From Archaeoglobus sp. UBA234 (GTDB taxonomy: Archaea; Halobacteriota; Archaeoglobi; Archaeoglobales; Archaeoglobaceae), in the NCBI GenBank assembly GCA_002494625.1, contig DACH01000017.1:1-64000 (forward strand): a stretch of DNA of 64,000 nt, read 5' to 3'. The translations under genes and the position numbers were made by a program. Shown in pieces: positions 24,378 through 33,586 of the stretch (position 1 is the stretch's first letter; every line of letters begins with the position of its first letter). The notes beneath the pieces were generated by a model that saw only the letters and a list, made by a program, of their open reading frames with translations, did no database searches and had not been told where the DNA came from.

Positions 24378-25757
24378 ATGGATTTACCTCCAGAGATGCT
24401 CGAGAGAGCAAAAAAAATATCATCAGTAATCGATAAAAACGATGAGGTTCTCGTTGTCACACATATAGATGCAGATGGAATAACTTCTGGATCTATAGCA
24501 AAAATATCCCTTGAAAGATCTGGAATAGATTGCAAGATTATTTTTGTAAAGCAACTCTCAGACAGTGAGATAGAGGAGATTGCCGACACTAACCGCTTTA
24601 CCTGGTTCACCGATCTGGGGAGTGGTCAGCTCAATTCAATAAAGTCAGCTGGAATAGACTTCGTTATCACAGATCACCATGTCCCCTCAGGAGATTCAGA
24701 ATTTCAGCTAAACCCCCATTCCTTCGGTTTTGATGGAAGTTACGAGCTTTCAGGATCAACTACAACATACATTGTGGCAAGAATACTGGGAAGAGGACTT
24801 TTTGCAGGAAACATCGACCTGTCTCCTCTCTCAATTGTTGGGGCGGTCGGAGACCTTCAGGACTCAAAAGAGGGGATGCTTCTTGGACTGAACAGAAAGA
24901 TACTGGAGGAAGGTGTTAGAGCTGGAGTTGTTAAGTGCATCAGAGATCTGAGACTTTTCGGCAAGCAGACAAGACCCCTTGTCAAGATGCTGGAATACAC
25001 CTTTGATCCTTTTCTACCAGGGATAAGCGGGAATGAGAAAGGAGCCATAGATTTTGTTGAGTCCCTAGGAATTGGCGTGGAGGACTGGAAAAGATGGATC
25101 GACCTCGCCGAAGATGAGAAAAAGAGGATTGTTGATGGTCTCGTAAAGCTCTGCATTCAGTCCAGAACACCATTCAAAATGATAAAGAGGCTCGTTGGTG
25201 AGACATACATACTTTCAAGAGAGGAAGAGGGGAGCGAGCTGAGAGATGCAATGGAGTTTTCCACCCTGCTGAATGCCACAGCCAGATACGGGCACCATGA
25301 GATAGGACTGATGGTTTGCCTTGGAGATAGAGCCAGCGCTTTTAAAAAAGCCAGAAGCTTGCTTCAAAACCACAGAAAAAATCTGTCAGATGGACTCAGA
25401 CTCGTTGATGAGATTGGAATAACAGAGCTTGAAAACATACAGTATTTCGATGCCGGTGACCAGATACTTGACACGATTGTTGGAATAGTTGCGGGAATGT
25501 GTTTCTCAAAAGCCAACAGAGAGAAACCGATAGTAGCTCTGGCTAAAAACGAAGAGGGAATAAAAGTATCCGCAAGAGCAACCCAGAGACTTGTTGAGAG
25601 AGGAGTACATCTCGCAAAAGCGATAAAGCTTGCATCAGAGAAGACGGGAGGAAAAGGAGGTGGGCACAGCATAGCTGCAGGTGCACTCATTCCGGAATCA
25701 GAGGTTGAAAGATTTCTTCGGGAGCTTGATAGAATAATAGGGTTGCAGATAAACTGA
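24378..25757 (+). CDS. DHH-family nuclease, archaeal RecJ/GAN-like
   Basis: This 459-residue protein has the DHH phosphoesterase motifs HIDADG (29-34), FTDLG (about 79) and TDHH (98-101). The DHHA1 substrate-binding domain has GGKGGGHSIAAGA near 420. The metal-binding Asp and His are all present. Archaeal RecJ-like/GAN proteins are 5'-3' single-strand exonucleases that join the GINS-MCM replication complex and act in repair. Length fits. It follows the membrane regulator by about 90 nt in its own unit. Confidence 0.88.
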   Translation: MDLPPEMLERAKKISSVIDKNDEVLVVTHIDADGITSGSIAKISLERSGIDCKIIFVKQLSDSEIEEIADTNRFTWFTDLGSGQLNSIKSAGIDFVITDHHVPSGDSEFQLNPHSFGFDGSYELSGSTTTYIVARILGRGLFAGNIDLSPLSIVGAVGDLQDSKEGMLLGLNRKILEEGVRAGVVKCIRDLRLFGKQTRPLVKMLEYTFDPFLPGISGNEKGAIDFVESLGIGVEDWKRWIDLAEDEKKRIVDGLVKLCIQSRTPFKMIKRLVGETYILSREEEGSELRDAMEFSTLLNATARYGHHEIGLMVCLGDRASAFKKARSLLQNHRKNLSDGLRLVDEIGITELENIQYFDAGDQILDTIVGIVAGMCFSKANREKPIVALAKNEEGIKVSARATQRLVERGVHLAKAIKLASEKTGGKGGGHSIAAGALIPESEVERFLRELDRIIGLQIN

Positions 25758-25850
25758 TGCTATTTTTCAAATATTGCTGATCTTTCAATCAGATTAAGAA
25801 CTCCGAAAGGATTAAATTGAAATCAGATATAAACAAAAAGGGTGAGTTTT

Positions 25851-26105
25851 ATGGGGGAAAAGGTCAGAGATAGAGAGCATCACGAGCGACTTTTCAAAGC
25901 ATCCCAGAGTCCAATCAGAAGACAGATCGTAGCCTCCATAGGCATTCATGGAAAAACGAGGGAAGAGATAAAAAAAGAGCTGAACTTGAGTGATTTTCAG
26001 ATGAAATTCAATCTGGACTGGTTAATAAAGGAGGGTTTTGTTGTTGAGGAGGATGGAAAACTCAAGCTGACCGAAGATGGAATCGAGCTTCTCGAAGCTG
26101 GTTAA
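25851..26105 (+). CDS. Small winged-helix DNA-binding protein
   Basis: This 84-residue protein is almost wholly a winged helix: SPIRRQIVASIGIHGKT (helix 1), REEIKKELNLSDFQMKFNL (recognition part) and a wing with GKLKLTEDGIELLEAG. ATG 25851 follows GGTGA by 6 nt. It is a probable transcription regulator; target unknown. Confidence 0.8.
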   Translation: MGEKVRDREHHERLFKASQSPIRRQIVASIGIHGKTREEIKKELNLSDFQMKFNLDWLIKEGFVVEEDGKLKLTEDGIELLEAG

Positions 26106-26224
26106 GTATTTTACAATTTTTTCATTCAGTTCTTTAACCAAAAGCTTTTATTATAACACATTCTTGATTTAATCTGTGAATAAACAGCTATCTGATGATC
26201 AGAAAATAAAAAGGTGTTAGGATT

Positions 26225-27403
26225 ATGAGAGTTGGAGAGGCTTTGATTGGTGAAGGATATGAGGTTGCTCACATTGACCTCGTAGTTGGAGAGAAGAATG
26301 GCCCTGTGGGCATGGCTTTTGTAAACAGTATGTCGCAGTTATCAGCCGGTCACACACCCCTCCTCGCAGTTCTGAGACCAAACCTCATAACAAAACCACC
26401 GGCACTTATAATTCCAAAAGTAACAGTAAAGGAAATGGAGCAGGCTGAGATGATTTTTGGTCCTGCACAGTCTGCTGTGGCAAAGGCAATTGCAGATGCT
26501 GTTGAAGAGGGGATAGTGCCAAAAGATGAGGCTGAAAACCTTGTTGTAATAGTGAGCGTTTTCATACACCCAAAGGCACGGAACAGGGATAAGATATACT
26601 ACTACAACTACGGTGCCACCAAACTCGCTCTGAGAAGAGCCATGGAAGGTTTTCCGGATGTGGAAACCATGTTATATGAAAAGGATAGATCCGTTCATCC
26701 CTTTGCCGGAAGAAGACTTACAAAGCTCTGGGATCCACCCTACCTGCAGATAGCAATTGATCTGCCAGAGCTTGAAGAGGTAAAGAATGTTCTGAGAAAC
26801 ATTCCGGGAAGCGATCACATAATCTTTGAGGTGGGAACTCCTCTTTTAAAAAGATACGGTGCTGAGGTTATACTCGAACTGAGAAAGGAGAGGCCAGAAG
26901 GTTTCTTTGTTCTTGATCTGAAAACGCTCGATACAGGAAATCTCGAAGCCAGGATGGCTGCCGATGCCACAGCAAATGCTGTCGTGGTTTCAGGTCTTGC
27001 CCCAATCCCCACAATTGTTAAGGCAATAAAGGAGGCGGAAAAGACAGGAATTCTTTCGGTAATTGACATGCTGAATGTAGATAAACCTGCAGAGGTTCTG
27101 GAGAAGCTGAAGGCAGAAGGGGTTCTTCCTGATGTTGTTGAGCTCCATAGGGCAATAGATGTCGAAAACAAAGCTCTTCCACCGTGGAAATTCGTAAAGG
27201 ATGTCAAGAAGTACGATGTGCTCGTCGCAGTTGCAGGTGGATTGAGACCCGAAAATGTTGGAGAGGCTATCGCAGAGGGAGCAGATATTCTGGTGGTGGG
27301 CAGGTCAATAACAAGAGCAAGGGATATAGAGGGAGCTGTCAGGAGATTTTTACAGTTCATGAAGCCAGACACTGATCAGTTCAGAGTAATGACCGACTTC
27401 TGA
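26225..27403 (+). CDS. fae-hps: Bifunctional formaldehyde-activating enzyme / 3-hexulose-6-phosphate synthase
   Basis: The 392-residue fusion has Fae (about 1-165, with the catalytic His17 in VAHIDLVVGEKNGPVG) and HPS (about 170-392, TIM barrel with VLDLKTLD, GILSVIDMLN, VAVAGGLRP and ILVVGRSIT). Fae joins formaldehyde to tetrahydromethanopterin; HPS splits or makes hexulose-6-phosphate. In archaea without a full pentose pathway, the fusion supplies ribulose-5-phosphate for PRPP and uses up the formaldehyde released. It precedes tpiA on the same strand. Confidence 0.95.
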   Translation: MRVGEALIGEGYEVAHIDLVVGEKNGPVGMAFVNSMSQLSAGHTPLLAVLRPNLITKPPALIIPKVTVKEMEQAEMIFGPAQSAVAKAIADAVEEGIVPKDEAENLVVIVSVFIHPKARNRDKIYYYNYGATKLALRRAMEGFPDVETMLYEKDRSVHPFAGRRLTKLWDPPYLQIAIDLPELEEVKNVLRNIPGSDHIIFEVGTPLLKRYGAEVILELRKERPEGFFVLDLKTLDTGNLEARMAADATANAVVVSGLAPIPTIVKAIKEAEKTGILSVIDMLNVDKPAEVLEKLKAEGVLPDVVELHRAIDVENKALPPWKFVKDVKKYDVLVAVAGGLRPENVGEAIAEGADILVVGRSITRARDIEGAVRRFLQFMKPDTDQFRVMTDF

Positions 27404-27412
27404 GGTGGATGG

Positions 27413-28075
27413 ATGGGAGTGATTATAATAAACTTCAAAGCATACAAGGAGGGAAGCGGAAAGCAGGCTATTGAGCTTGCAAAGATAGTTGAGGATGTTT
27501 CTACAAGAGCAGATGATTACATCGCCATTGCTCCGCCCCTTCTCGATATTCAGGAGATTGTCTCACAGATTCAGGTTGATGTTTACTCCCAGCATGTCGA
27601 TGCTGTGAGCTACGGAAGTCACACAGGAAGGATAACCCCTGAGATGATTCACGAAAAAGGGGTTAAGGGCAGTCTGATAAACCACTCCGAGTACAGATTG
27701 AAACTGGCAGACATTGAATTTCTGGTCTCCAGATTCAGAGAACTTGGACTCACCTCTGTTATCTGCACCAACAATGTTTCAACCACCGCTTCTGCAGCCG
27801 CACTTGAGCCTGATTATGTTGCAATAGAGCCGCCTGAGCTTATTGGAAGCGGGATTCCCGTATCCAAGGCCGAACCAGAGATAGTTGAGAACTCGGTCAG
27901 AGCTGCGAAAGATATCAGCTCAGAGGTTAAGGTTCTCTGTGGAGCAGGGATAAGCAAGCATGAAGATTATGTTACAGCCCTCGACCTGGGAGCTGATGGT
28001 GTTCTGCTTGCCAGCGGAATTGTGAAGGCTAAAGACAGAAAAAAGGCTCTTGAGGAGCTTGTGGGTTTGAGATAG
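27413..28075 (+). CDS. tpiA: Triosephosphate isomerase (archaeal type)
   Basis: The 220-residue archaeal TIM has NFKAYKEG at the start, catalytic His in GSLINHSEYRLK (about 93) and Glu in YVAIEPPELIGSG (about 142), and phosphate-binding CGAGISKHED and DGVLLASGIV. It interconverts DHAP and glyceraldehyde-3-phosphate in the cytoplasm. Start ATG 27413 is 10 nt after fae-hps with GAGGTGG before it; both are likely co-transcribed. Confidence 0.95.
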   Translation: MGVIIINFKAYKEGSGKQAIELAKIVEDVSTRADDYIAIAPPLLDIQEIVSQIQVDVYSQHVDAVSYGSHTGRITPEMIHEKGVKGSLINHSEYRLKLADIEFLVSRFRELGLTSVICTNNVSTTASAAALEPDYVAIEPPELIGSGIPVSKAEPEIVENSVRAAKDISSEVKVLCGAGISKHEDYVTALDLGADGVLLASGIVKAKDRKKALEELVGLR

Positions 28076-28083
28076 GTGATCTG

Positions 28084-28311
28084 ATGTTTGATAGAAAAAC
28101 AAGACTCCTTTTAATCTTAGGATTGCTCAACGATGCCTTTGCAGAGGCTCGAAGTATTTCCGTAAATCTCAGAGATTTCATAGGTTCACACCCGGAGATG
28201 GGGGAAGAAATTGAGGAGTTTGAGCTTTTAGATCTTCTAAATCAGGTTTCCGAGCTGGAAAGGAGAATAGATGAACTGATGAGTAGTATAAAAAAGGAAG
28301 TTTATTCCTGA
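28084..28311 (+). CDS. Small helical protein downstream of tpiA
   Basis: This 75-residue protein is not recognised. It has helices only: MFDRKTRLLLILGLLNDAF, then an acidic stretch and a heptad-rich end (LLDLLNQVSELERRIDEL), suggesting oligomerisation. GGTGAT stands just before the ATG, and it starts 9 nt after tpiA, so translation is likely. No function assigned. Confidence 0.6.
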   Translation: MFDRKTRLLLILGLLNDAFAEARSISVNLRDFIGSHPEMGEEIEEFELLDLLNQVSELERRIDELMSSIKKEVYS

Positions 28312-28324
28312 AACGGCTTAATAC

Positions 28325-29308
28325 TCAGCTATCAAAATTTTTTATTATTTCAGAAGTCATCTCTTCTGTCCCGAGACTTCCCCCAAGATCCGGAGTCGTC
28401 TTTCCTTCGTAAATTGTTTTCTCAAGCGCTTTTTCGATTTTTTCAGCTTCATCAACATAGCCAAAGTGTCTAAGCATCATTGTTGCAGAAAGGATCATCG
28501 CCGATGGGTTTGCTATTCCCTTTCCAGCTATATCCGGAGCTGATCCATGAACAGGCTCGAAAATAGATGTCTTCTCACCGATATTCGCAGATGGAGCAAG
28601 TCCAAGACCTCCAACAACTCCGGCAGCCAGATCAGAGATTATATCTCCGAACATGTTGGTTGTAACCACAACATCAAACCTCCAGGGATCAAGAACCATA
28701 TACATGCAGGCTGCATCAATGTAATATTCATTGAACTCTATATCGGGATACCTTTTTGAGACCTCTCTGCACACATCCCTGAACATACCGCAGGTTTTTC
28801 TCATCACATTTGCTTTGTGAAGTGCTGTAACCTTCTTCCTCCTCTCCCTCTTTGCAAGACTGAAGGCATACTCTGCTATTTTCTGAGATGCTTTTTTTGA
28901 GATGATCCTTACTCCTGCTGCTGCATCCTCAACCTCAAATTCTATCCCCTTGTAGAGGCATTCGGTATTTTCCCTGACTATAACAATATCCACATCTTCA
29001 AAAAGGGATTTTACACCCCTGAATGTTTTTGCAGGTCTTATGTTGGCGAAAGTATTCAACTCTCTCCTGAGTCTGACGATAACATCCGCTGCAGTCTCTC
29101 CAGCTGCACCAAAAAGCACAGCATCACTTTTTTTGCATAACTCAAGGGTTTCTTCAGGAAGAGCCTCTCCGGTTTTTTCCTTGGTTTCATCACCAGCCTC
29201 TCCCCACTCGTACTGAAAGGGGAAATCGAAAGCAGAGAGTACTTTGAGAGTTGAATTCATTACCTCCTTACCTATACCATCCCCTGGTATCACAGCAATT
29301 TTTTTCAT
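28325..29308 (-). CDS. leuB: 3-isopropylmalate dehydrogenase
   Basis: The 327-residue beta-decarboxylating dehydrogenase has IPGDGIGKEV at the start, VRENTECLYKGIEF (substrate loop, about 112), ALHKANVMRKTCG with the catalytic Lys (about 168), the metal Asp in NMFGDIISDLAAG, and EPVHGSAPDIAGKG for NAD. LeuB oxidises 3-isopropylmalate in leucine synthesis; a homologous homoisocitrate or citramalate-pathway enzyme is hard to exclude by sequence alone. It overlaps leuD by 4 nt. Confidence 0.85.
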   Translation of the reverse strand: MKKIAVIPGDGIGKEVMNSTLKVLSAFDFPFQYEWGEAGDETKEKTGEALPEETLELCKKSDAVLFGAAGETAADVIVRLRRELNTFANIRPAKTFRGVKSLFEDVDIVIVRENTECLYKGIEFEVEDAAAGVRIISKKASQKIAEYAFSLAKRERRKKVTALHKANVMRKTCGMFRDVCREVSKRYPDIEFNEYYIDAACMYMVLDPWRFDVVVTTNMFGDIISDLAAGVVGGLGLAPSANIGEKTSIFEPVHGSAPDIAGKGIANPSAMILSATMMLRHFGYVDEAEKIEKALEKTIYEGKTTPDLGGSLGTEEMTSEIIKNFDS

Positions 29309-29793
29309 GATCTCCCTCTGTAAAGCTCCCTTGCAAACTCCACCAGCCCACCCTTTTCCATTATGTTCTCAACGAAGTCCGGAAGGGGTGTGATAGAGTA
29401 CTCCTCACTTTTCGTCAGGTTTCTTATAACACCCTTTCTGTAATCGATCTCGATCTCATCTCCCTCCTCGATTCTATCAGTGTCTCTGCATTCAACAACC
29501 CTTAAAGCAAGATTTATTGCGTTCCTGAAGAATATTCTCGCAAAAGATTTTGCCACAACAGCTTCTATGCCTGTAGCCTTCAGCGCAAGAGGTGCATGCT
29601 CTCTGCTGCTCCCACATCCAAAGTTTTCTCCTGCTACAACGATGTCTCCTTTTTTAACCTTCTCTGCAAAACCAGGATTTATATTCTCGAAAACATGCTT
29701 TGCAAGTTCTTCCGGTTCGTTTATTACAAGATATTTACCCTGAATTATGACATCGGTATCGATGTCATCTCCGAACTTCCAGACTCTTCCCAT
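29305..29793 (-). CDS. leuD: 3-isopropylmalate dehydratase small subunit
   Basis: The 162-residue small subunit of an aconitase-type isomerase has VWKFGDDIDTDVIIQGKYL at the start, the swivel-domain motif NFGCGSSREHAPLALKATG and the end FARELYRG. With a large subunit (not in the window) it isomerises isopropylmalate. The leuD-leuB pair is an operon read to the left. Confidence 0.88.
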   Translation of the reverse strand: MGRVWKFGDDIDTDVIIQGKYLVINEPEELAKHVFENINPGFAEKVKKGDIVVAGENFGCGSSREHAPLALKATGIEAVVAKSFARIFFRNAINLALRVVECRDTDRIEEGDEIEIDYRKGVIRNLTKSEEYSITPLPDFVENIMEKGGLVEFARELYRGRS

Positions 29794-29827
29794 GAACAGC
29801 AGAAAGCATTCCTACTTAAAAGCTTAA

Positions 29828-30454
29828 CTACTCTATTTTCAGAAGGAAGTACTCCTCCTTTTTCGCATTCGATACCTCGTGCGCGATTATCTCCCACCCA
29901 ATCTCAGGAATTTTACTGTCTATTCCTGTTTTAGCGACAAAAAGGGCATATCCTTTAACAAGTGGAGAGAATCTACTGAGGGATTTAAGAGAGTCTTCAG
30001 GTTTCAATGTTAGATCATTGAGAATAACATTAAACCTCCCGTATCTCCTGAGAGAATTTATATCAATTCTGAAGGCATCTTCAAAAATTATTTCCACATT
30101 CTCTCTTCTGATTTTAGATAGTTCTTTCTCAAACTCCCTGCTGTACTCAATCCCGAGAACGAATTCTGCAATTTCAGAGGCATAGAGAAGGAAACCTCCA
30201 GCACTTGAACCAAGGTCAATGATTCTGCTGCTCTTATTTATGAAGTTCCACTTCTCATTCAGATTTTTCAGCTTCCAGTAACCCTTTGGCCTCTCCTCCC
30301 CTAAAACCTCAATTTTTACGGAAAAGTTCACATCCTCCGAATGTTTCTCAATCCTTCTACCATCAACAAAAACCTCTCCCCTCTTTATTGCTTCCTTTGC
30401 TTTCTGTCTTGTGGAGAAAAAACCCCTCTTCACGAGCAGATGATCGATCCTCAT
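29828..30454 (-). CDS. TlyA-like S4-domain RNA methyltransferase
   Basis: The 208-residue protein has an N-terminal S4 RNA-binding domain (1-60, MRIDHLLVKRGFFSTRQKAK ... GEVFVDGR) and an FtsJ-type SAM domain (about 75-205) with IIDLGSSAGGFLLYA. This layout is that of the TlyA family, which methylates ribose in rRNA. It is shorter than bacterial TlyA (about 260 residues), so the last strand may be reduced. The final TlyA Lys-Asp-Lys-Glu residues are only partly recognisable (NDLTLKP, FVAKTGID). Confidence 0.7.
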   Translation of the reverse strand: MRIDHLLVKRGFFSTRQKAKEAIKRGEVFVDGRRIEKHSEDVNFSVKIEVLGEERPKGYWKLKNLNEKWNFINKSSRIIDLGSSAGGFLLYASEIAEFVLGIEYSREFEKELSKIRRENVEIIFEDAFRIDINSLRRYGRFNVILNDLTLKPEDSLKSLSRFSPLVKGYALFVAKTGIDSKIPEIGWEIIAHEVSNAKKEEYFLLKIE

Positions 30455-30503
30455 TTTTTAATCTCTCCACAAATCTTTTCCTTGGCTCATCCTTTTGCCC
30501 TTT

Positions 30504-31496
30504 TTAGACCTCCTGGCTCTTTGATTTTCTCCAGTCTCTCATCAAATATATGATTCCTGCAAACCCAAGGCTTGTTGTGATCAATCTAATCAGATCCCCA
30601 ATATAGGGAAGTCTGAAAGCAATAAATAGGACTAAAAACCCTGCGACAAAGTATAGATACGGATTTCTGGTTTTTGAGGAAATAAGGGACTTTCCTGCTG
30701 TATATGAAACAAAGAGATTTGATAAAAGCAGTGCAATGGTGAAGGCTGCAAGAACCAGAAGTGCAGATGGTATCCCTACCACAGAGATGAACAACAGAAC
30801 AATAATTATCGCCGAGACTATTATTCCCCCCAATCCTATCAGTATCCGTTTTATGAGTTCCATCCCACCAACTTCAATCTTGGAATTTGCCCTTTCAAAC
30901 AGGCCAGATTTAAACCACAGCATGATTAGGCCAAGTACGAGAAATCCTGCTGCAAATATTTCAGAAAGGTACGGTGGCAGGATTGTTGTTCCTTTAAAAG
31001 TCTGCTTTCCCATGATTGTGCCATGGTTTTCGAATGTTCTTCCAAAAACGGTAAGATTTCCCTTTATAAATCCTTTATTCTCCATCTTCCCACCGGCAAG
31101 AAGAACATCACCATTGATTTCAGAGTTCTCTTCTATCACAACCCCGCCCCCGGTGGCAATAACGAATCTTCCCACATTTCCACTAACTCTTACATCTCCT
31201 CCGGCTGCAATCAGCTTCCCTCCCACATCTCCCTTTAAGTCAATTTTACCCCCTGTAGCGATCAGATCACCGCCTATGTTATTTAAAATATCTACTTCCC
31301 CACCTGCAACAATAAGATCGCCCTCTACAGGGGCTACTACCATCACCTTTCCAGCCGAAACAATCAGATCTTTCTTTGGTTGATCGATAACAACCTGCCC
31401 ACCTGATGTAACTTCGATTGAGGTTACTGGAACTATCAGAGAAATTAAAACAACAATCAGAAAAAGGATTGCTAAAAATCCAGATTGTTTTCCCAT
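30504..31496 (-). CDS. Bactofilin-like membrane protein (exported beta-solenoid plus four TM helices)
   Basis: The 330-residue protein has a signal peptide or anchor (1-27). It has a solenoid (about 30-165) of repeats like GDLIVAGGEVDILNNIGGD, GDLIATGGKIDLKGDVGGK and LIAAGGDVRVSGNVGR, each with an I/V-A/T-G-G turn. Then come four or five hydrophobic segments (about 180-320). Such polymer-forming domains assemble filaments or coats; here the solenoid would face outward. Function not established. Confidence 0.7.
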   Translation of the reverse strand: MGKQSGFLAILFLIVVLISLIVPVTSIEVTSGGQVVIDQPKKDLIVSAGKVMVVAPVEGDLIVAGGEVDILNNIGGDLIATGGKIDLKGDVGGKLIAAGGDVRVSGNVGRFVIATGGGVVIEENSEINGDVLLAGGKMENKGFIKGNLTVFGRTFENHGTIMGKQTFKGTTILPPYLSEIFAAGFLVLGLIMLWFKSGLFERANSKIEVGGMELIKRILIGLGGIIVSAIIIVLLFISVVGIPSALLVLAAFTIALLLSNLFVSYTAGKSLISSKTRNPYLYFVAGFLVLFIAFRLPYIGDLIRLITTSLGFAGIIYLMRDWRKSKSQEV

Positions 31497-31559
31497 ACTA
31501 TGTCTAAGGGTTTATCCATATAAAATCTTTTTTCAGAGAATGTGTTTAATGAACCAAGT

Positions 31560-33107
31560 TCACTGATCCCAGAACAGCCTCTTCTGATTTCTCATGACTG
31601 GGATTTCCCCTTCTTCTGCCGTTTTAAGGTGGTTTATCCACTCTTCAGGGGCTTTCTTGCTTACTCCACCATGTGAAGTTATCCTTTTTCTGACCCTCAT
31701 CAGAACTGGAGAGTTTATCGCTACTCCTGCTACAAGAGCCTGACCTTTTGTAAGCCCAGGTAGCTCCTCTATCAGCTCCTTACCAATACTTTCCACCGAT
31801 GCTCTGATATTTTCCTGATCCGCAGGATTTACAATCCTCATTATTACCTGTGTCATACACTGACTCAAAATATCTGAGTCGATTTTTGATGGCCTCTGAC
31901 TTATCAGACACACACCCATCCCAAACTTTCTGCCCTCAGAAAGTATTGTTTTGAGTACATCGAAGCTTTTTGAATCCTTGGAGGCAAATCTGTGAGCCTC
32001 TTCAACTACCACAAACACCGGATATTCAAGCTTTTCACCAGGTAAACCTTTTTCCGAATTTATTCTGGCATTCAAAATCCTTTTCAGGAGCACCGATGTT
32101 AAAAGCTGTTGCTCAATGTCACTCATCTCTGACATCTGTATTACTGCCACCATACCCGGTCTGAGGATTTCTTTCAGCAGAATGTGATCAAAGTCATCAA
32201 TTATTTCCACACTCTCAATGTATCTCCTTATCCTCCATGTGAGAGCCCTTGCTGTTACATCCTCTTTATCTGCTATCTCTCTAATTTTTTCCAGCAGAGT
32301 TTCTGAAGTGAATTTTGTTCCCTCTATTTCTCTGTAAACAGAGTTAAGAATCGCTTCCATTTTGTCACTCAGTGGTGGCAGAGCATTTATCAGCTCATCA
32401 TATTCAAGCTCACAGAGCCTTATTTTGACCTCACCCTTACCAAGAATCTTTACCCTTGGCCTGTATCCATCCTGAACAAACTCTTCTCTTCCCTCCACTT
32501 CCTTAAGCGTGTGATACTCACCATGGGGATCAAGTATTAGAACTGCTGCAGAATTGTAAGGCTTGAGCAGTTCCTCAACCAGAACACCTGCAAGATAGCT
32601 CTTCCCACTCCCAGTTGAGGCAAGAATGCACATATGCTCGCTTACTATCAGCGAGGTGTCAAGAACAACAGGAACATCGTCATCTCTGTTCAGAAGAAAT
32701 CCAATGTGTGCAGAACCTGTCTCTCCAGCTGCTTTTTTCATCAAAACATCTTCAATGACCTCTTTCTCAGCAATAAAAACCTGCTGACCTGGTTTTGGAG
32801 TTACTCTTGGATTTACAAAACCGAGGTCATTGTCGTAATAACCTATTATGCCTGCAGTAACTTCAAAAAGCTCAAACTCTGTTGTATCAAGACCTAAAGC
32901 TTTTACTATTCTTTCAGGACTTATATGAGGTTTTGAGAGATATATATCTGGAAAAGGGCGGAGAGGTTTTTTTCTAATAACCCTGCAAATAACCTTCTTC
33001 CCCTCCCAGATATAATAAACGAACTCACCATTACGCAGCGTGTTTTCAGGTGTTATGAAGTTGAAATTTACTCCCTCCGATGCCTTTACAAGTCCAACAG
33101 CTTTCAT
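31560..33107 (-). CDS. herA: HerA, DNA translocase of the end-resection complex
   Basis: The 515-residue protein has an N-terminal HAS-barrel (1-110) and FtsK/HerA-type ATPase. Walker A ASTGSGKS is at 163-170, Walker B-like VFVVVEEAHRF (about 350), and LISQRPSKIDSDILSQC (motif with sensor Gln/Arg finger). HerA hexamers pump DNA and work with the NurA nuclease to resect breaks after Mre11-Rad50. It is the last gene of the operon that starts at mre11, overlapping the HAS-like gene by 4 nt. Confidence 0.92.
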   Translation of the reverse strand: MKAVGLVKASEGVNFNFITPENTLRNGEFVYYIWEGKKVICRVIRKKPLRPFPDIYLSKPHISPERIVKALGLDTTEFELFEVTAGIIGYYDNDLGFVNPRVTPKPGQQVFIAEKEVIEDVLMKKAAGETGSAHIGFLLNRDDDVPVVLDTSLIVSEHMCILASTGSGKSYLAGVLVEELLKPYNSAAVLILDPHGEYHTLKEVEGREEFVQDGYRPRVKILGKGEVKIRLCELEYDELINALPPLSDKMEAILNSVYREIEGTKFTSETLLEKIREIADKEDVTARALTWRIRRYIESVEIIDDFDHILLKEILRPGMVAVIQMSEMSDIEQQLLTSVLLKRILNARINSEKGLPGEKLEYPVFVVVEEAHRFASKDSKSFDVLKTILSEGRKFGMGVCLISQRPSKIDSDILSQCMTQVIMRIVNPADQENIRASVESIGKELIEELPGLTKGQALVAGVAINSPVLMRVRKRITSHGGVSKKAPEEWINHLKTAEEGEIPVMRNQKRLFWDQ

Positions 33108-33577
33108 AGCTCCACCCCTCTCAACATCCCATACTCCACTTCAGCCCTTATTATTTCTATAACCTCTCTTTCCTCAGGAATTGCATCCATTAGAGTGTTA
33201 AGATACTCTTTGACTATCCATAGCCTGTCTCTGCACTTCCTTATAAGTGAAGTCAAATAGGGCATACAGAATTCACCGTTAGAAAAGTGAATCTCTCTCA
33301 AATCAGAAAAATCAGCAAGTTCAACATCTTCTCCCGGTTCAGGAGGACGCTTACATACAAGAGAGATGCACTTTGCAATCCTCCCCCTTAAAGCGAGGTC
33401 TGGCATAAATTTCCTTACTTTCTCCGCATCAACATTCAGGTATTTCACAATCTCCGGCTCCTCATGAATTATGTCCACAACTATTGCAAATGTGCCGGAT
33501 GTTTTCACTATGTCACCAATCTTAAGTTCTCCCTCAACCTCAAATTCATCATGGCTCAAAAGGCGTTTAACCTTCAT
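33104..33577 (-). CDS. HAS-barrel-like protein of the HerA-NurA operon
   Basis: The 157-residue protein has a beta-barrel-like first half: LKIGDIVKTSGTFAIVVDI, then LALRGRIAKCISLVC, in the spirit of HAS-barrels found on HerA and ATP synthases. The second half is helical (YLTSLIRKCRDRLWIVKEYL ... EYGMLRGVEL). Start ATG 33577 is 10 nt after the nurA stop, and its end overlaps herA. Its place suggests a subunit or adaptor of the HerA-NurA machine; this is inference. Confidence 0.6.
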   Translation of the reverse strand: MKVKRLLSHDEFEVEGELKIGDIVKTSGTFAIVVDIIHEEPEIVKYLNVDAEKVRKFMPDLALRGRIAKCISLVCKRPPEPGEDVELADFSDLREIHFSNGEFCMPYLTSLIRKCRDRLWIVKEYLNTLMDAIPEEREVIEIIRAEVEYGMLRGVEL

Positions 33578-33586
33578 AATCTCACC

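Noticed and set aside
30736..31383. 215-codon plus-strand open frame opposite the bactofilin-like gene
   Set aside because: Mirror of the repeat-rich minus-strand gene; Pro/Ile/Ser-rich with no domain.
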